From Bryum argenteum (taxonomy: Eukaryota > Streptophyta > Bryopsida > Bryales > Bryaceae), in contig CM073321.1 of the NCBI GenBank assembly GCA_037043015.1, positions 4,283,001 to 4,347,000 on the forward strand: DNA of 64,000 bases. The letters are read 5' to 3'. The translations under genes were made by a program, and so were the position numbers. The notes beneath the pieces were generated by a model, which saw nothing but the letters and a program-made list of their open reading frames with translations, made no database searches and was not told the DNA's origin. Below are positions 22,464-32,920 of this stretch, in pieces. The stretch's first letter is position 1; each line of letters opens with the position of its first letter.

Positions 22464-22558
22464 TGGAGAAGGACTAGAGGAGGGAATATCCCCCCCAGTG
22501 AATCCAATGAATGATGGAGAAGGACTAGAGGAGGGAATATCCCCCCTAGTGAATCCAA
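22464..22558 (+). repeat. Tandem duplication of about 47 bp
   Basis: GGAGAAGGACTAGAGGAGGG followed by AATATCCCCCC and AGTGAATCCAA occurs twice in succession, nearly identical, so the duplication is young. Confidence 0.9.
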
Positions 22559-22961
22559 AAAGTAGAAATAGGCTAGTTGGTTAAATTAAAATCGGACATT
22601 TTACCGTTGGCCTTTCACCTCTAACCTTTGATGTCCATGTTAGTATTTATTATTGATTGTCTTTATTTTATTCACTTAATCCTTCTTTTGTGATGTCTAG
22701 GTTTAAGAAGAAGGAAGGCCTTGCGCCTCCTTCTTAATTCTTGTTTCTCCCCCTCTTCCTCTTATAATTTTTGATAAATAGGAGAAGGAAGGTATTGGCC
22801 TCCTTTTCACTCATCTTGACCTCCTTTTCTATTAGGTTAGGAGTTGCATTATATTCAAGTGTTGTTGGTCAATCTCCATTCAAGGCCGTTCGCTCAAATG
22901 TCCATTAGTCACTCGATTTTAGTCCAAGTTCAATGAGATTTAACGTAATCATAGATCTCTA

Positions 22962-23255
22962 GTAGAGCTTTCCAATGGTGGTAAGCACGTTCATATTGGA
23001 GTTATAGGGAGTGAGATATCGTCTCTCAAAGTCGGGGGTATTAGAAGAGTTTCCCCCCCTGGAGGTAAACAAGTCAGCCGCAGTAATTCGGCAATCAGTC
23101 ACAGATTTTTGGGTGTATGATTCTGAGATTTCTAGTGTGAATAGAGCGCTAGTAGAGCTTTCCAATCATATATGGCATGCTCAATTCCAATACATAGGGA
23201 GGGAGAAATGACCTCCCAAAGTTGGGGGTGTTGAAAGAGTTTTTCCTCCCCGGCG
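22962..23255 (+). repeat. Direct repeat pair of about 100 bp
   Basis: 22962-23062 and 23151-23255 share AGTAGAGCTTTCCAAT, CATAGGGAG/ATAGGGAG, CTCwCAAAGTyGGGGGTrTT and AGAGTTT followed by a C-rich stretch. The match is partial (perhaps 70-80 percent by eye). Confidence 0.65.
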
Positions 23256-23370
23256 GTTTTCTTCTTCTTCTCTCCTTTGCTTCTTGTTTTCTCTTAGTCT
23301 TCTCTTGTCTATTCCTCTTCTCTTCATGTAATCTTGTTCCTTAATCCCCTTGTGACGAATTGCCACCTCC

Positions 23371-23730
23371 TTGGTGGTTTTTGGCTCACATGCTCTAGGA
23401 CACTCTTCGAATTGCAGCGAGGGCGGTTCATATTTCCCCCTCCAGACAACGCGTCCTTTGTGGACTACACCAAGGAGGTCATGGATGATGACGATAATGG
23501 TGTTAATATATGATAGTTATGTCAATCTACATTATCGGATTATGGCACCTACAACTGATGAAATCCCGGTTATGACGTTGGACCGTGTGGCATGGATTAA
23601 TGACACTCTATTTCATTCTAGGGATCTTAATATCCAGTGCGATATAATTCCTGTCAAGCTAAATGATCCTTTGCAAACTGAGTTGTGGACATCCGCTCAG
23701 CATCATCGAGATAAGAAGTTGTTATACTAA
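23371..23730 (+). CDS. Short open frame of unknown meaning
   Basis: A 119-codon frame. Its second half (LHYRIMAPTTDEIPVMTLDRVAWINDTLFHSRDLNIQC) looks protein-like in composition, but I recognise no domain. A parallel frame just upstream reads FVDYTKEVMDDDDNGVN. This may be a decayed exon of a larger gene. Confidence 0.2.
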   Translation: MVVFGSHALGHSSNCSEGGSYFPLQTTRPLWTTPRRSWMMTIMVLIYDSYVNLHYRIMAPTTDEIPVMTLDRVAWINDTLFHSRDLNIQCDIIPVKLNDPLQTELWTSAQHHRDKKLLY

Positions 23731-24292
23731 GTTAGGGAGATAATCGGACGATTGTTTAGTAACCTACCGTCTTGGAAAGAAAACCGGATAGTAGAAGTGG
23801 TTGTAAGGGGAAGGACTCCGGACAGTGAGAAGAAACGAAGAAGAAAGGCAGTTAGGTGGAATTCAGATCACCCAATTCATCTTGTAGAGAGTAGATTAAT
23901 TCCGCTCTCTACAAATTATTAGGAAAGATCCCTCTGACAACTCACAAAGGTGAAACTAAATCAATGACGAGCGTATATAGTTAGGTCTACCCGGTTGCAA
24001 TTACAGTCTTTTGTAGAGAAACCGGATCTGGAGTTGTCTGGACCACTGTGGGTTTGGGGTTTTTGGCAAATGGGCTAGTACAATATAAGAGTGGTTTTAG
24101 AGACTGACTGGGTAAGGAATAGGTTGACCGAGTAAGCCGGTCGTTGTAGAGGTGAACCGATATTCTGAACCGGAAGAAACCCGCATTTCTCTTCACAGAA
24201 TCTCATAGGAACGTTAGCCGGAGAGTGGTCCATTTTGCTAGTTATTATCATAAAAATGAGTGATTTTGGACCTACTTTGGTTGGTAACTCAC

Positions 24293-24390
24293 GAAATTGC
24301 GCATTCTCCCGCCTCGCCACTGTTTGCCCACTCTCCCGCCTCGCCATTGTCTGCGCATTCTTCCGCCTTGCCACTGTCTTTGTAGTTGAC
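24293..24390 (+). repeat. 33-bp tandem repeat, three copies
   Basis: The unit contains GCGCATTCTCCCGCCTCGCC followed by ACTGTTT. Copies differ by a few bases. On the minus strand it would encode an 11-residue repeat (TVARRKNAQ/MARRESGQ), but no larger gene context is visible. Confidence 0.8.
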
Positions 24391-24812
24391 GATGTCGTTG
24401 CTCCCGTCCATTGTTTGAAGAGTTTGCTTGTCAATTTCCCTAACCATCTAACGCTCCGCCTCCGGTAGCAAGAGTGCCATGAGAGAGCGTTTCTTGGAGA
24501 CAAGCTGTAGGATTTTGCTGTATTTGCAAATGGAAGCATTTTTTTTTATCTCACGACTTTTTGTATCGTGAGCAAGTATGCTTGTGTCTCTGTTTCTTAT
24601 TTGTGAATCCAATAGTGTGGGTTTCTTGTAGGCTTCATCATGTTACTATTTTGCGCAAAAGAACGATAATCTCTGTTGCGGAAGGCTACATTGGCACAGA
24701 AATCAAGACAAACAATGTATATTATCATTGCACGATTTCCAAGAAGTATCCAAAGACATCATAGTCTTGTGCACAGATATCGATGCACTTTGACACTCTG
24801 ACGGCAAGTTAA

Positions 24813-25630
24813 TTTAGCTTGAGTCGAGCTAAATAGATTGTAGAAAACCTTGACGTCAAAGTTGGAACTCGTTATATCCATATCACTTTATTTAGCTTGA
24901 GTCCAGCTAGCTAGTTGGACATCTAAGTTCCCATATGTTTTTTTGTCAGTACATTTAGCTTGAGTGGAGCTAAATGGTCTATAAGCAAGCTCATTGAGAA
25001 TGTTTGCGCTTATATTTTTGGTGACTTAATTTAGCATAATTCAACAAGTCAAGTTAAATGACATGCCAGCTGCGGTCTCAATCTCCAGAGAAGTAGTATA
25101 GCTGTTGTGATATTTTTACTAAATATAGGTCATGGACTAACTAGACTTCCGTTTCTGTAGATTCTACAGTATTTAGCTCATTTTGAGATAAATGACTACG
25201 GAGACATAGTACTAAGTTTCATGGAACCTCAACATATTATAGGTTGTTGTGATTTTCTGCTATATATCCATCTGCGTCCGTTCACAACCAAAATTTATGT
25301 ATTTATTCTACAGTTTTCAACTAGCTTGATTCGAGCCAAATCAATCTACTTCAACGGATGATATATTTCATAATATTATGTTAAAGCGTGTTCATTGTGA
25401 ATTTTTTTATTCCTATTTTTGTATTTATATAACGCATTTGGTAACATATTGAGGAAAAATATTCTTGATTATACATACCTCTACGATATGATTGGATTAA
25501 GCTTAATTTGAGCTATCAGGATAACCAGCCTTCCTGATTACCTAAAATCTTTCTAATTCCAAGATAAGAGTACTAGAATTCATAGACTTCATCCTTGCTC
25601 ATTGGATTATTTACCTCGACCAGAGCTAAT
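24813..25630. repeat. Array of about eight decayed copies of the gene A palindrome
   Basis: Copies or half copies lie at 24813-24833 (TTTAGCTTGA, G, TCGAGCTAAA: one mismatch), 24891-24910, 24954-24974, 25030-25057, 25172-25192, 25320-25340, about 25498-25514 and about 25611-25626. They become less recognisable to the right. The spacing is about 60-150 bp and intervening sequence is unrelated. This resembles the 6495-6838 cluster but older. No gene A copy is recognisable next to it. Confidence 0.75.
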
Positions 25631-26936
25631 ATCAATGATCCTATTTTTATTGGTTCTATATTTAGTGATAGATGAGTTATCAATCACTAAGTTTAATCAC
25701 TAAGTTTTCAATGTGGTGTATATGTAGATCTACTTAGAAGCAAAATATGAGATTTGTAGTTGCTAAAATCCACCACGTGGAGTTTTATCCGTCTGATAGC
25801 GACTTCGACACTGACAAGAGTTTTCGAGAGGTAGAGCACTTCTTGTACACCCTTCTTTCTTAGTGAGATTGCATTTATGCGATGGTGTGTGTCTAAGTCT
25901 TCAGGGCCATGCATGATTTATGATTGATTCAACTTGGCCGAACCTATCAATGTAGTCCTCCCGGATTGCTTAAAGGAATGTCCACGACTTCCAAGAAGCA
26001 AATAGATCATTAAATTTGTGAATCTTTTCAATGATGGAGGAGACCTTGTTGCCAAAGGTATTTGTCAAAGTGTGGACTTCAAAATAGTCCAAGACTCTAA
26101 TGATGAGCAAGTAAGAGAAGATCAAATGGTTGTGCAAATTGTGAAGTGCTTGAATTTGAATTTCAGACCTGCAGATTCTATATATAGAACAAGGAAATGG
26201 AAACTAAGCCATGCCATTCACAATGGATGGTGACTACTTGATCATTTACATGTTGAGAAATACAACGCTGTTGTTTATGTCCACGATCATCCAAGGAGAA
26301 TTGGAGTTTGTCGAAATATGCCCACATATTCTTGGATATTTGAGCATATTTCATCGAAGTTGTCTAACGTCCTAGACACTTGACGAACACGACGAATACG
26401 ATGAACACGACAACTCGACAAAAACTGCCAAAAATGTGTCGAAGAAGACAACCTTGGGTTTTTTGCACAATTCACATGTTGGACTTTAGGTGGGTTGAGT
26501 TTTTGAGGATCTGGATATTCCCATTTTGATGGAATGCGTGTTTAAGCTGTTTGGAGCACGAGCATTAAGCCATTCGGGGTAGTAAGAGTCATCAATTTGA
26601 AAGTTGAGCATTTCCATTTGAAAGTTTTCTTCGTATCCCAAGTGGCATAGGTTTCTTGAACAACATTATTTTGTGTTGTAGGTTGAAAATATTGTACTTG
26701 AATATGGCCTAGATTGTTGTCATCAACATCAAAGTGTGTCAAAGCCCTTGCATCCCAGAAAGAGAGCATCCCCATTTGCAGGACGTAGAGCTATAAAATA
26801 CCTGGCGAAGACATCTCGACCAACCCGAATCGACGGTCTTAGTCTATCACACGCGCGGCCAATAAAATGTAGATTAGGCCCATGTTCATCGCGCAATTTG
26901 CCCGTCTTTAAGAATTCTCGTATGACAACAACTTAA
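25631..26936. other. Spacer with short protein-like frames, no gene assigned
   Basis: Short frames at 25747-25863 (starts MRFVVAKIHHVEFYPSDSD) and 26000-26233 (LVAKGICQSVDFKIVQDSND) look protein-like but match nothing I know. They could be decayed exons between the palindrome array and the DUF7869-like sequence. Confidence 0.35.
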
Positions 26937-26939
26937 GTT

Positions 26940-28399
26940 ACAGGCCAACACCCATTTTTCAAGATTGGAGACACTTCTATAGCCTCAATCGACGCATGCT
27001 TCATAGCTTGCCAATAGCAAATTACGGCATACGCTGCTCTTCTACATGGTTCAGAGATGTGTTTGGGTCCACTTGGCCCAATTCCAAACATTTTGGTTCC
27101 ACCTAAGCCATTGCCTCCTGTATTAAATGTACAAATGGACAATGCTGTTAGTGATAACAAAAATAGGTTTGTCTTTGGTTTTTGGTCCCATCTCGCAGTC
27201 AAATGGGTATTCCGAGAAGTATATGTTAACTTTATGCTAGTTGGTCCCACTCATGATGACATAGATGCATTATTCGGTTGTTGGAGCATGGCTTTGCATA
27301 AGGAGGATTATCCTGCTTTCCTTCTTCTCATGAAATCTTTCATGAAGCTAGATACGCTTCTTGTCATTCCTCACCTCGTTCAAGAGGTTTCTAACTTTAA
27401 ATCTTTCATTCAAGACTGGTTGCTAGAGGGTGATGAAGCATTGGTTGGACATACAAAAGCGCATCAATTCAAGTTTTTTCTCAATGCAAGTGGGTGCCTT
27501 GTTATGAAGTACAAAATTCATTGCCATGACGATGAATGGCTTCTTAGAGGTGATGATGGGGGCATTAAGTTATGGAAGGAGGATTCGGAAGGTAGATCAC
27601 TATGGCTTAGAGGGGTACGACAAGCTGTGCAGCCAATGCAGATGCGTCATTTGCTTGAGGAGGTGAAAGGAGTTTCAAGTTTTGTTGACCATTGGGAGCG
27701 ATTATCACGCGAGTCAATCGAATCGCAGCGATTGTATGAGCTTTTGTCATACTAGTGAAGCAACGTAAATTAAAGGATGCTTTTTGTATACCTATGGATA
27801 CACCAATATCTCCGCAACATTTTATCCCGTCAACTCTTGAGGAATCTTCAGCTTTGGAACATGGATTTTGGCCATCAACTCGTCTCGCACATGCTTTAGA
27901 AGATGAGTTTACATTGGAGGGGACACTTCGTGAAGAGTTAGGCGAGGACGACCACCTTGTTGGTCAAAGACTTGATCGACCAGCTCCGTCATTCCGAGTT
28001 GGACGTGACCTTTATAAGGGATATTTTGTTGCACTACGTCCATGCGGCACAGATGGCCGTCCATTTTGGCTTGGGCGTGCTATGTCTGATCCAAATTCAA
28101 ACCCAGACTTACTCAATACCGTAGAAATCCTATTCTTTTGTCCCATATCACGGGATAGGGATGTTCAAAAGTATTATACAGATTGGAATGCAAACAAAAA
28201 ACTACGTTGTACAGTTGAGAGAGGCGTCGACGTTTCATCTCAAAGTACAGGTGCCATATTCACAGCATGGAAATCTAAAACAAGGCAACGTAGGGGGAAC
28301 AACGGAATAGGGCAGAATATTACTATTATAGTATCTGAGATTCAAATCAATATCATCAAGGCCTCTTTGGGAGAACTTGCCACATCTACAGAAGAGTAG
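26940..28399 (+). pseudogene. DUF7869-like transposon-related protein, degenerate
   Basis: Two frames, 27057-27755 and 27755-28399, are offset by one base and read as one protein. The first has VQMDNAVSDNKNRFVFGFWS, then GVFREVYVNF-type sequence and VGPTHDDIDALF. The usual family signature is Q-DN..-NKN and VGHTHDDID, so the conserved GH has become GP. The second has YFVALRPCGTDGRPFWLGRA followed by MSDPNSNPD and the 'WNANKK...AWKS' ending usual for this family. A TAG at 27015 precedes the first frame. The family is widespread in plants and algae and is linked to transposon-like genes; its biochemical role is not established. The frame offset and stop mean it is probably not translated whole. 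Confidence 0.65.
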
Positions 28400-29232
28400 T
28401 TTTACATCAATGATGTTCTAGGCATCCCATGGACGCCCCTCTTAGACCCTTTAGTTCGTATTCAGATATACAGTCTTGAGTGTATTACATATACTTGTGT
28501 ATTTTGTTCATTTCCTATTATATATTCAAATTATGGGTATAGTATATATGCTAATTTTAGTATTGGGCCTTTAGAAATTGTCTCTTGTTAAATATTTCCA
28601 GATTCTCGCATCATTACTTCAATTTGAAATGTGTTGTAATCGGTATAAATAGCACATTTGTGTGGAGAGAATTCATCAAGTCATGAGTTGTTGGTGGTTG
28701 GTGAAGGCATTAAGTCACTCGCCGATGGTCGGGGTTCCGGGATCGAAATTGATGGAACTCGTTTGAGCAACTCTTGTGATACACATGACTTGGTGGTGCT
28801 AGTGTATAGGCAGGAAATAAATAGTGCCAATCACCCAACCTCGTATCACCAATCTACGAAAAGTGCTTTATATAGTGCTAACAAAAGTGGTCTTTATCAC
28901 TTTGTTTTATTTTCTTCATAATATGACTTACGTTTTACATAATTGTTTGATCTAAGTAGACCTCCCAATTTATATGGAAATTTTATTTTCATAATACATA
29001 TGCTTACGGTTGACCAATAATAGAGTGAATTTTAGCTCGATTGTACTCCATGTATCAATTTGGGAAATAATTGTTCTCCCATTATAACAAATACTGGGTT
29101 TAGGACGCAATTTTGTGTGACATAATTATTTGTAATTAATTCAATCTAAGCTTGCACTAAATGTTTATTTGTAAGTAATTTCCAATGTTTGTATTTCATG
29201 TTAAATTTTGCTTGTTTTGAATATGCTTACTG
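28400..29232. other. AT-rich spacer, no gene seen
   Basis: A short frame at 28658-28921 has no support from composition or homology. Confidence 0.4.
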
Positions 29233-30061
29233 ATGTGCGACGGAGTTCATTCTAAGCATTGTGTACAACATGATGGATATACTAGCATCCTCGAAACGAG
29301 ACGTCCTTATGGGCTGACTGGAAGTCTTCGCTCTGGATTAGATTCTGAAGGAGCTAGTTGCGACTCAATTCCATATTCCAAACCATGCTTGTTGCGATCT
29401 GCAGCCGACGCCATATTTGTGGCCATAGACTATTCCAAAGCGGACATTGAGGATGGTGTGGTAAATAGTTCCCCTAGTGGAGGTCTAGTCAAAACTCCTG
29501 TGTGTTCACCGTCTCCGTTGAGGCGCGTATCGTCAAGTCGAGAGGATTGTTTATTCGCCAAATGCGCGAGCTGGCAAGGGGACCAACCGTAAACTCAACC
29601 TCCTCTTTAAGGAGACGTCCAAACCTCAACAAGTGAAAGAGACGCCTGAGGTTGCTGTTTTTGAGCCAACTGTACCTGCAGCCGTCATTACTAGATCTCC
29701 ATATGTAGAGAAGGGAAGACTTTCTAGGGACTTTGTAGTTGTCGAACCTACTCACACTGGACTGCCACAACCAACAAGTATTTCAGTTATGTATAGAAAG
29801 AAGCTCTATGGCACAATGTCTCCGCTTCCTCTTCTAGAAACACGGTCCCTTTCGGAGGGCAAGGTGGGCAAGGCCTCAGATAGCATTAGAAGAAAAAAAC
29901 CAAAATATGAAAGAGTAGGATACGATAGTGCATATTATAATGCGGCAGGTGTAGGTTACACCTCTTGTCCTCCACGTCGAGTCGATATCATGAGAGGTTT
30001 GGCCAAGCTAAAAGCAGAAGAAGCTGCTAACGCAAGGGAAGAAGGATTATTGAAGAAGTGA
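29233..30061 (+). pseudogene. Relative of the 12.4-kb basic-protein gene
   Basis: The first frame (29233 to about 29540) contains DIEDGVVNSSPSGG and a Ser/Pro stretch, matching AVEDGVVNSLVTKSS in the gene at 12419-13168. A one-base frame change near 29540 leads to a second frame that continues to 30061 with ERIVYSPNARAGKG, a Pro/Val-rich middle, RRKKPKYERVGYDS and a charged C-terminus (GLAKLKAEEAANAREEG). There is no known domain. The frame change could be a tiny intron but more likely marks decay. Its position between the DUF7869-like gene and paralog A2 suggests a third copy of the 6.9-13.2 kb block, rearranged. Confidence 0.4.
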
Positions 30062-30554
30062 GCTCTCCAAGAGAAGATTTTTGTCGGAAATAAGTCTTTA
30101 CCTATAGATATAATTTTAAAAATTATGGACCTCAAATAGACATTTCATAGTCCATTTGGTCTGCGACTACCACATGGTGCCTATGTATAGTATAGAATCA
30201 TTCATATGTATGTCTTTTCATCAATGTTGTGAATTTATCAACATATATATGTATACAACAACATTATTAAATAAACTTGTAGTCTTCATTAAGACTCTTC
30301 TTCATCATGGCTCATGGATCCCATTCATTGCCGATGTTAGGTACTAATTTTTTACCCACATCTTCTACTATATGGCTGGTATATTTGTTCTATATTCTCT
30401 AAACTTACCTCAAGACAAATTCTGCTCCACAATGTATTGGTAATTGATGTCCAATTATTGTCATAATTATCGTTGGGTTCAACAACTATTTTTGTTCGGC
30501 AACTATTTAATAGTCTTAAAATGTGCATTTTGTCTCATTTTAACAAATATGGCC
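30062..30554. other. AT-rich spacer, no gene seen
   Basis: No coding signal between the two convergent pseudogenes. Confidence 0.4.
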
Positions 30555-32323
30555 TTAAATCCGCTTCCTGGAATGGTGGACATCCGCGGTATACGAATGT
30601 AGAACTCTAAGCGCAACTCTTTTTCGTTGATGCTGAGGTCGTGCTCCCCTATACATTCTCGGCTTCACGTACATGGGCAATTCTCGGGCATAGAATGTGT
30701 CGGGAATGTTATTGATCACATCTAGTGCATGGCTGCTCTTCTTTAAAAGAAAAAAGAGCGGGATGAGGTGTATGTCGAGGACTTTTCCCTCCTGGATGTC
30801 GTCGAAAAGCTCGTTGTCGACATGACAGTATGTTGACGACTTGGACTTATACTCATCCTTCATCTTGTAGAAGTACACAAGGCCTTGCGCATTTTGACTT
30901 GTGGTCTCCGTGACCCAAAGCCACATCTCAGGAGTTCAAATTGTGGGGACTGTCACCCATTTCGTCCACGCATTCAAAAAGTCTAATAAGTAGATATTGG
31001 CTATATCGTCTACTCTACTAGTGTAGCCCGGGACGCATCTGAGATTGATGATGCCCAGCGCGCATCTACCTTCACCCTAAGTGTAACCATGCTCCCAAGG
31101 CCTGAAGTGGAATGTCGTCGTATCCAACATTTAATGGTAAAGAACCGGGTTTGGCAGCTGAAATTGGTTCCTTTTCACATCCAAGAATTTTTTGAAGAAC
31201 TCCACAACATACTCAGAGATCTCTTCAGCAAATTTGTTCTTCGACTTCTTCTGGCGATAGTCGCTAAAGAAGGTGTCCCCGGGAACAGAGAGGAGCATCG
31301 CTATTGTCTGATGCTTAACGTTATAATTGACTTTGAACATGTCATTCTTGTCAACGACAAAGCTATTGTCACTGTCAAATAAGCCCAGTGATGGCTTGAT
31401 GTTGTACAACTTTTTGGCAACACATTCCTTCTTCTTACGCTTCTCCACCCACATCTTAGCCGAGACGCATTCCTCGTAGTTGATCCTCGGCCTTTTCACG
31501 GAGACCTTGGAATACGGAAGGTCTCGACCGTCGTCTCAATGAGAAGATGTTTAGCCAAGGTCTTAAAGTCATACTCCTCCAATCCTCCCATGGACTTAAA
31601 GAATTCACGATTAAGGACAACATCCTTGGCTTTCAAGTCCCAATCATGAGCTTGGTTAAAAGGCTCGCAAATACCGAGGTCAATTAACTCTCCTAGGCCG
31701 TGCGCGATGATAACCCTAGATCACAGCTGGTATACCTTCTCTGGAGCAGTGCTGGTTTCCAATTCGTTGATGAGGTCTGTTGGCTTCAAGAGCTGCTTAG
31801 TTCTTTTTGTGTTCATGCTCATGAAGCGTTCCATTATGGCAGACTCAAAATCTTGAAGAAAAAACAGAGACGTAATTAAGAAACATAGCAAAATCAAATA
31901 GGAGGTTTAGCTTGGCTTGAGCTAAATTCCTCGCAGTCAAGTTGAAATGAAAATCTAGTATGTTGCAAGACCTATGCGATACTTCTATCGGGCGAGTGAA
32001 TGCTCGATCAATTCAAGACCGGACTTTGGCTGCGTACTATACTTCGAGAGCGACTCGTAGGCCGTCCACACACTCCTCACACCTAAGATGTTCGTGAACC
32101 ACAAAAGTGTGAACGTTCCAGCCTTGTTGGACTCGATTGCCATGATGGGCACGTCCATCATCATGGTTGCGTTAGAATGCCAAACAACCTCTGCTCGCCA
32201 AGTCTTAAGCGGAGATGTCACGGCGTCCACACGTTCGTCGGACATCCGTTGGGGGTTAAGAGACCGTCCGTGACTTAGATATTTTAGACTTTTTACTAAG
32301 GCTAAATGGCCATCGACGTGCAT
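30555..32323 (-). pseudogene. Gene A2: diverged paralog of gene A, truncated and broken
   Basis: The minus-strand order matches gene A. 32323-31985 has NILGVRSVWTAYESL (gene A NILAARTVWENYG). An intron of about 120 bp follows. Then come FESAIMERFMSMN (gene A FVDSIRHRFAMID), VVLNREFFKSMGG (TLSREFFKNLGN), NYEECVSAKMWVEKRKKK with SLGLFDSDNSFVV (LEDCYSVKEYVERLKRK, QLGIFKNNEFDV), YVVEFFKKFLDVKRNQF (YAKRFFEVFLEKRKKF), and from 31050 GIINLRCVPGY (GIIDFRLVPGS). It stops before the part equal to the gene A YAGGK motif. Stops include TAG at 31982-31984 and TGA at 31721-31723; a frame change lies near 31500. Similarity is moderate, so the duplication is old, while the intron position is kept. Confidence 0.7.
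31906..31926. repeat. Relic palindrome in the conserved intron of gene A2
   Basis: TTTAGCT at the left and AGCTAAA at the right bound a 7-base imperfect centre, the same outer arms as the gene A palindrome. It lies about 50 bp upstream of the A2 acceptor, in the intron equivalent to gene A 8356-8561. Confidence 0.7.
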
Positions 32324-32329
32324 TTATTG

Positions 32330-32640
32330 GCCGAACCGCCCTGGCGACTGGCCTTCGAGCTGGTGGTTGGCCAAAGTCACCGGTCGCCTCAGCCAGCCGT
32401 CGCCGTGCGCGACCAGTATTTGGTCAGGGCGACCGGTCGCCCGCGGTTGCCGACCGCCTGCGCGACCGGAATTTTGCTCGGGCAACTGGCCTCCGGGGTG
32501 GCAGTCAGCCCTGACAACCAACCTTTGGTCTGGCCGTTGGCCGTTGGCCGGCCTTCGGCCTGAGCTACCGGTCTTCGGCCTCGGCGACCGGTTTTTGGCC
32601 GGAAAACTTGGTGGCAATAGTTAACGGTCCCCGGAGCAAG
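32330..32640. repeat. GC-rich array of GCGACCGG/CGACTGGCC words
   Basis: Repeated words GGCGACCGG, GCGACTGGCC and TTTGGCCG occur in both senses, including a 16-bp perfect palindrome GGGCGACCGGTCGCCC at 32427-32442. It shares GCGACCG-S-CGGTC-type words with the arrays at 51.5, 53.7 and 56.3 kb. Frames across it are compositional. Confidence 0.7.
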
Positions 32641-32920
32641 CCATTTTCAAATTGCAACGGTCATATTCAGAGTTTGATGGTATATAAGAGAAGAGACATA
32701 GAGTCTCACTTCACTTCTGAATTACTTCCCAAAGGCTTAAAGCAACATACATCCGGTTATGTATTCATTGCTTAGTAAGCATTGAGTTCAGAAGTGAAAA
32801 TTTCTGTAAGGAACTCTTGACATTTTTTTACACTTCCCGGTTCCATCACACTTGTAACTTTGAGGTGTCTTATTTATCAAAATAGGGCCTGCTGCATATA
32901 AGCCTTGGTGTAGAGACATC
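32641..32920. other. Spacer upstream of the hAT transposase
   Basis: The sequence GGTATATAAGAG at about 32680-32692 could be a TATA box for the downstream gene. Nothing else is seen. Confidence 0.35.
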
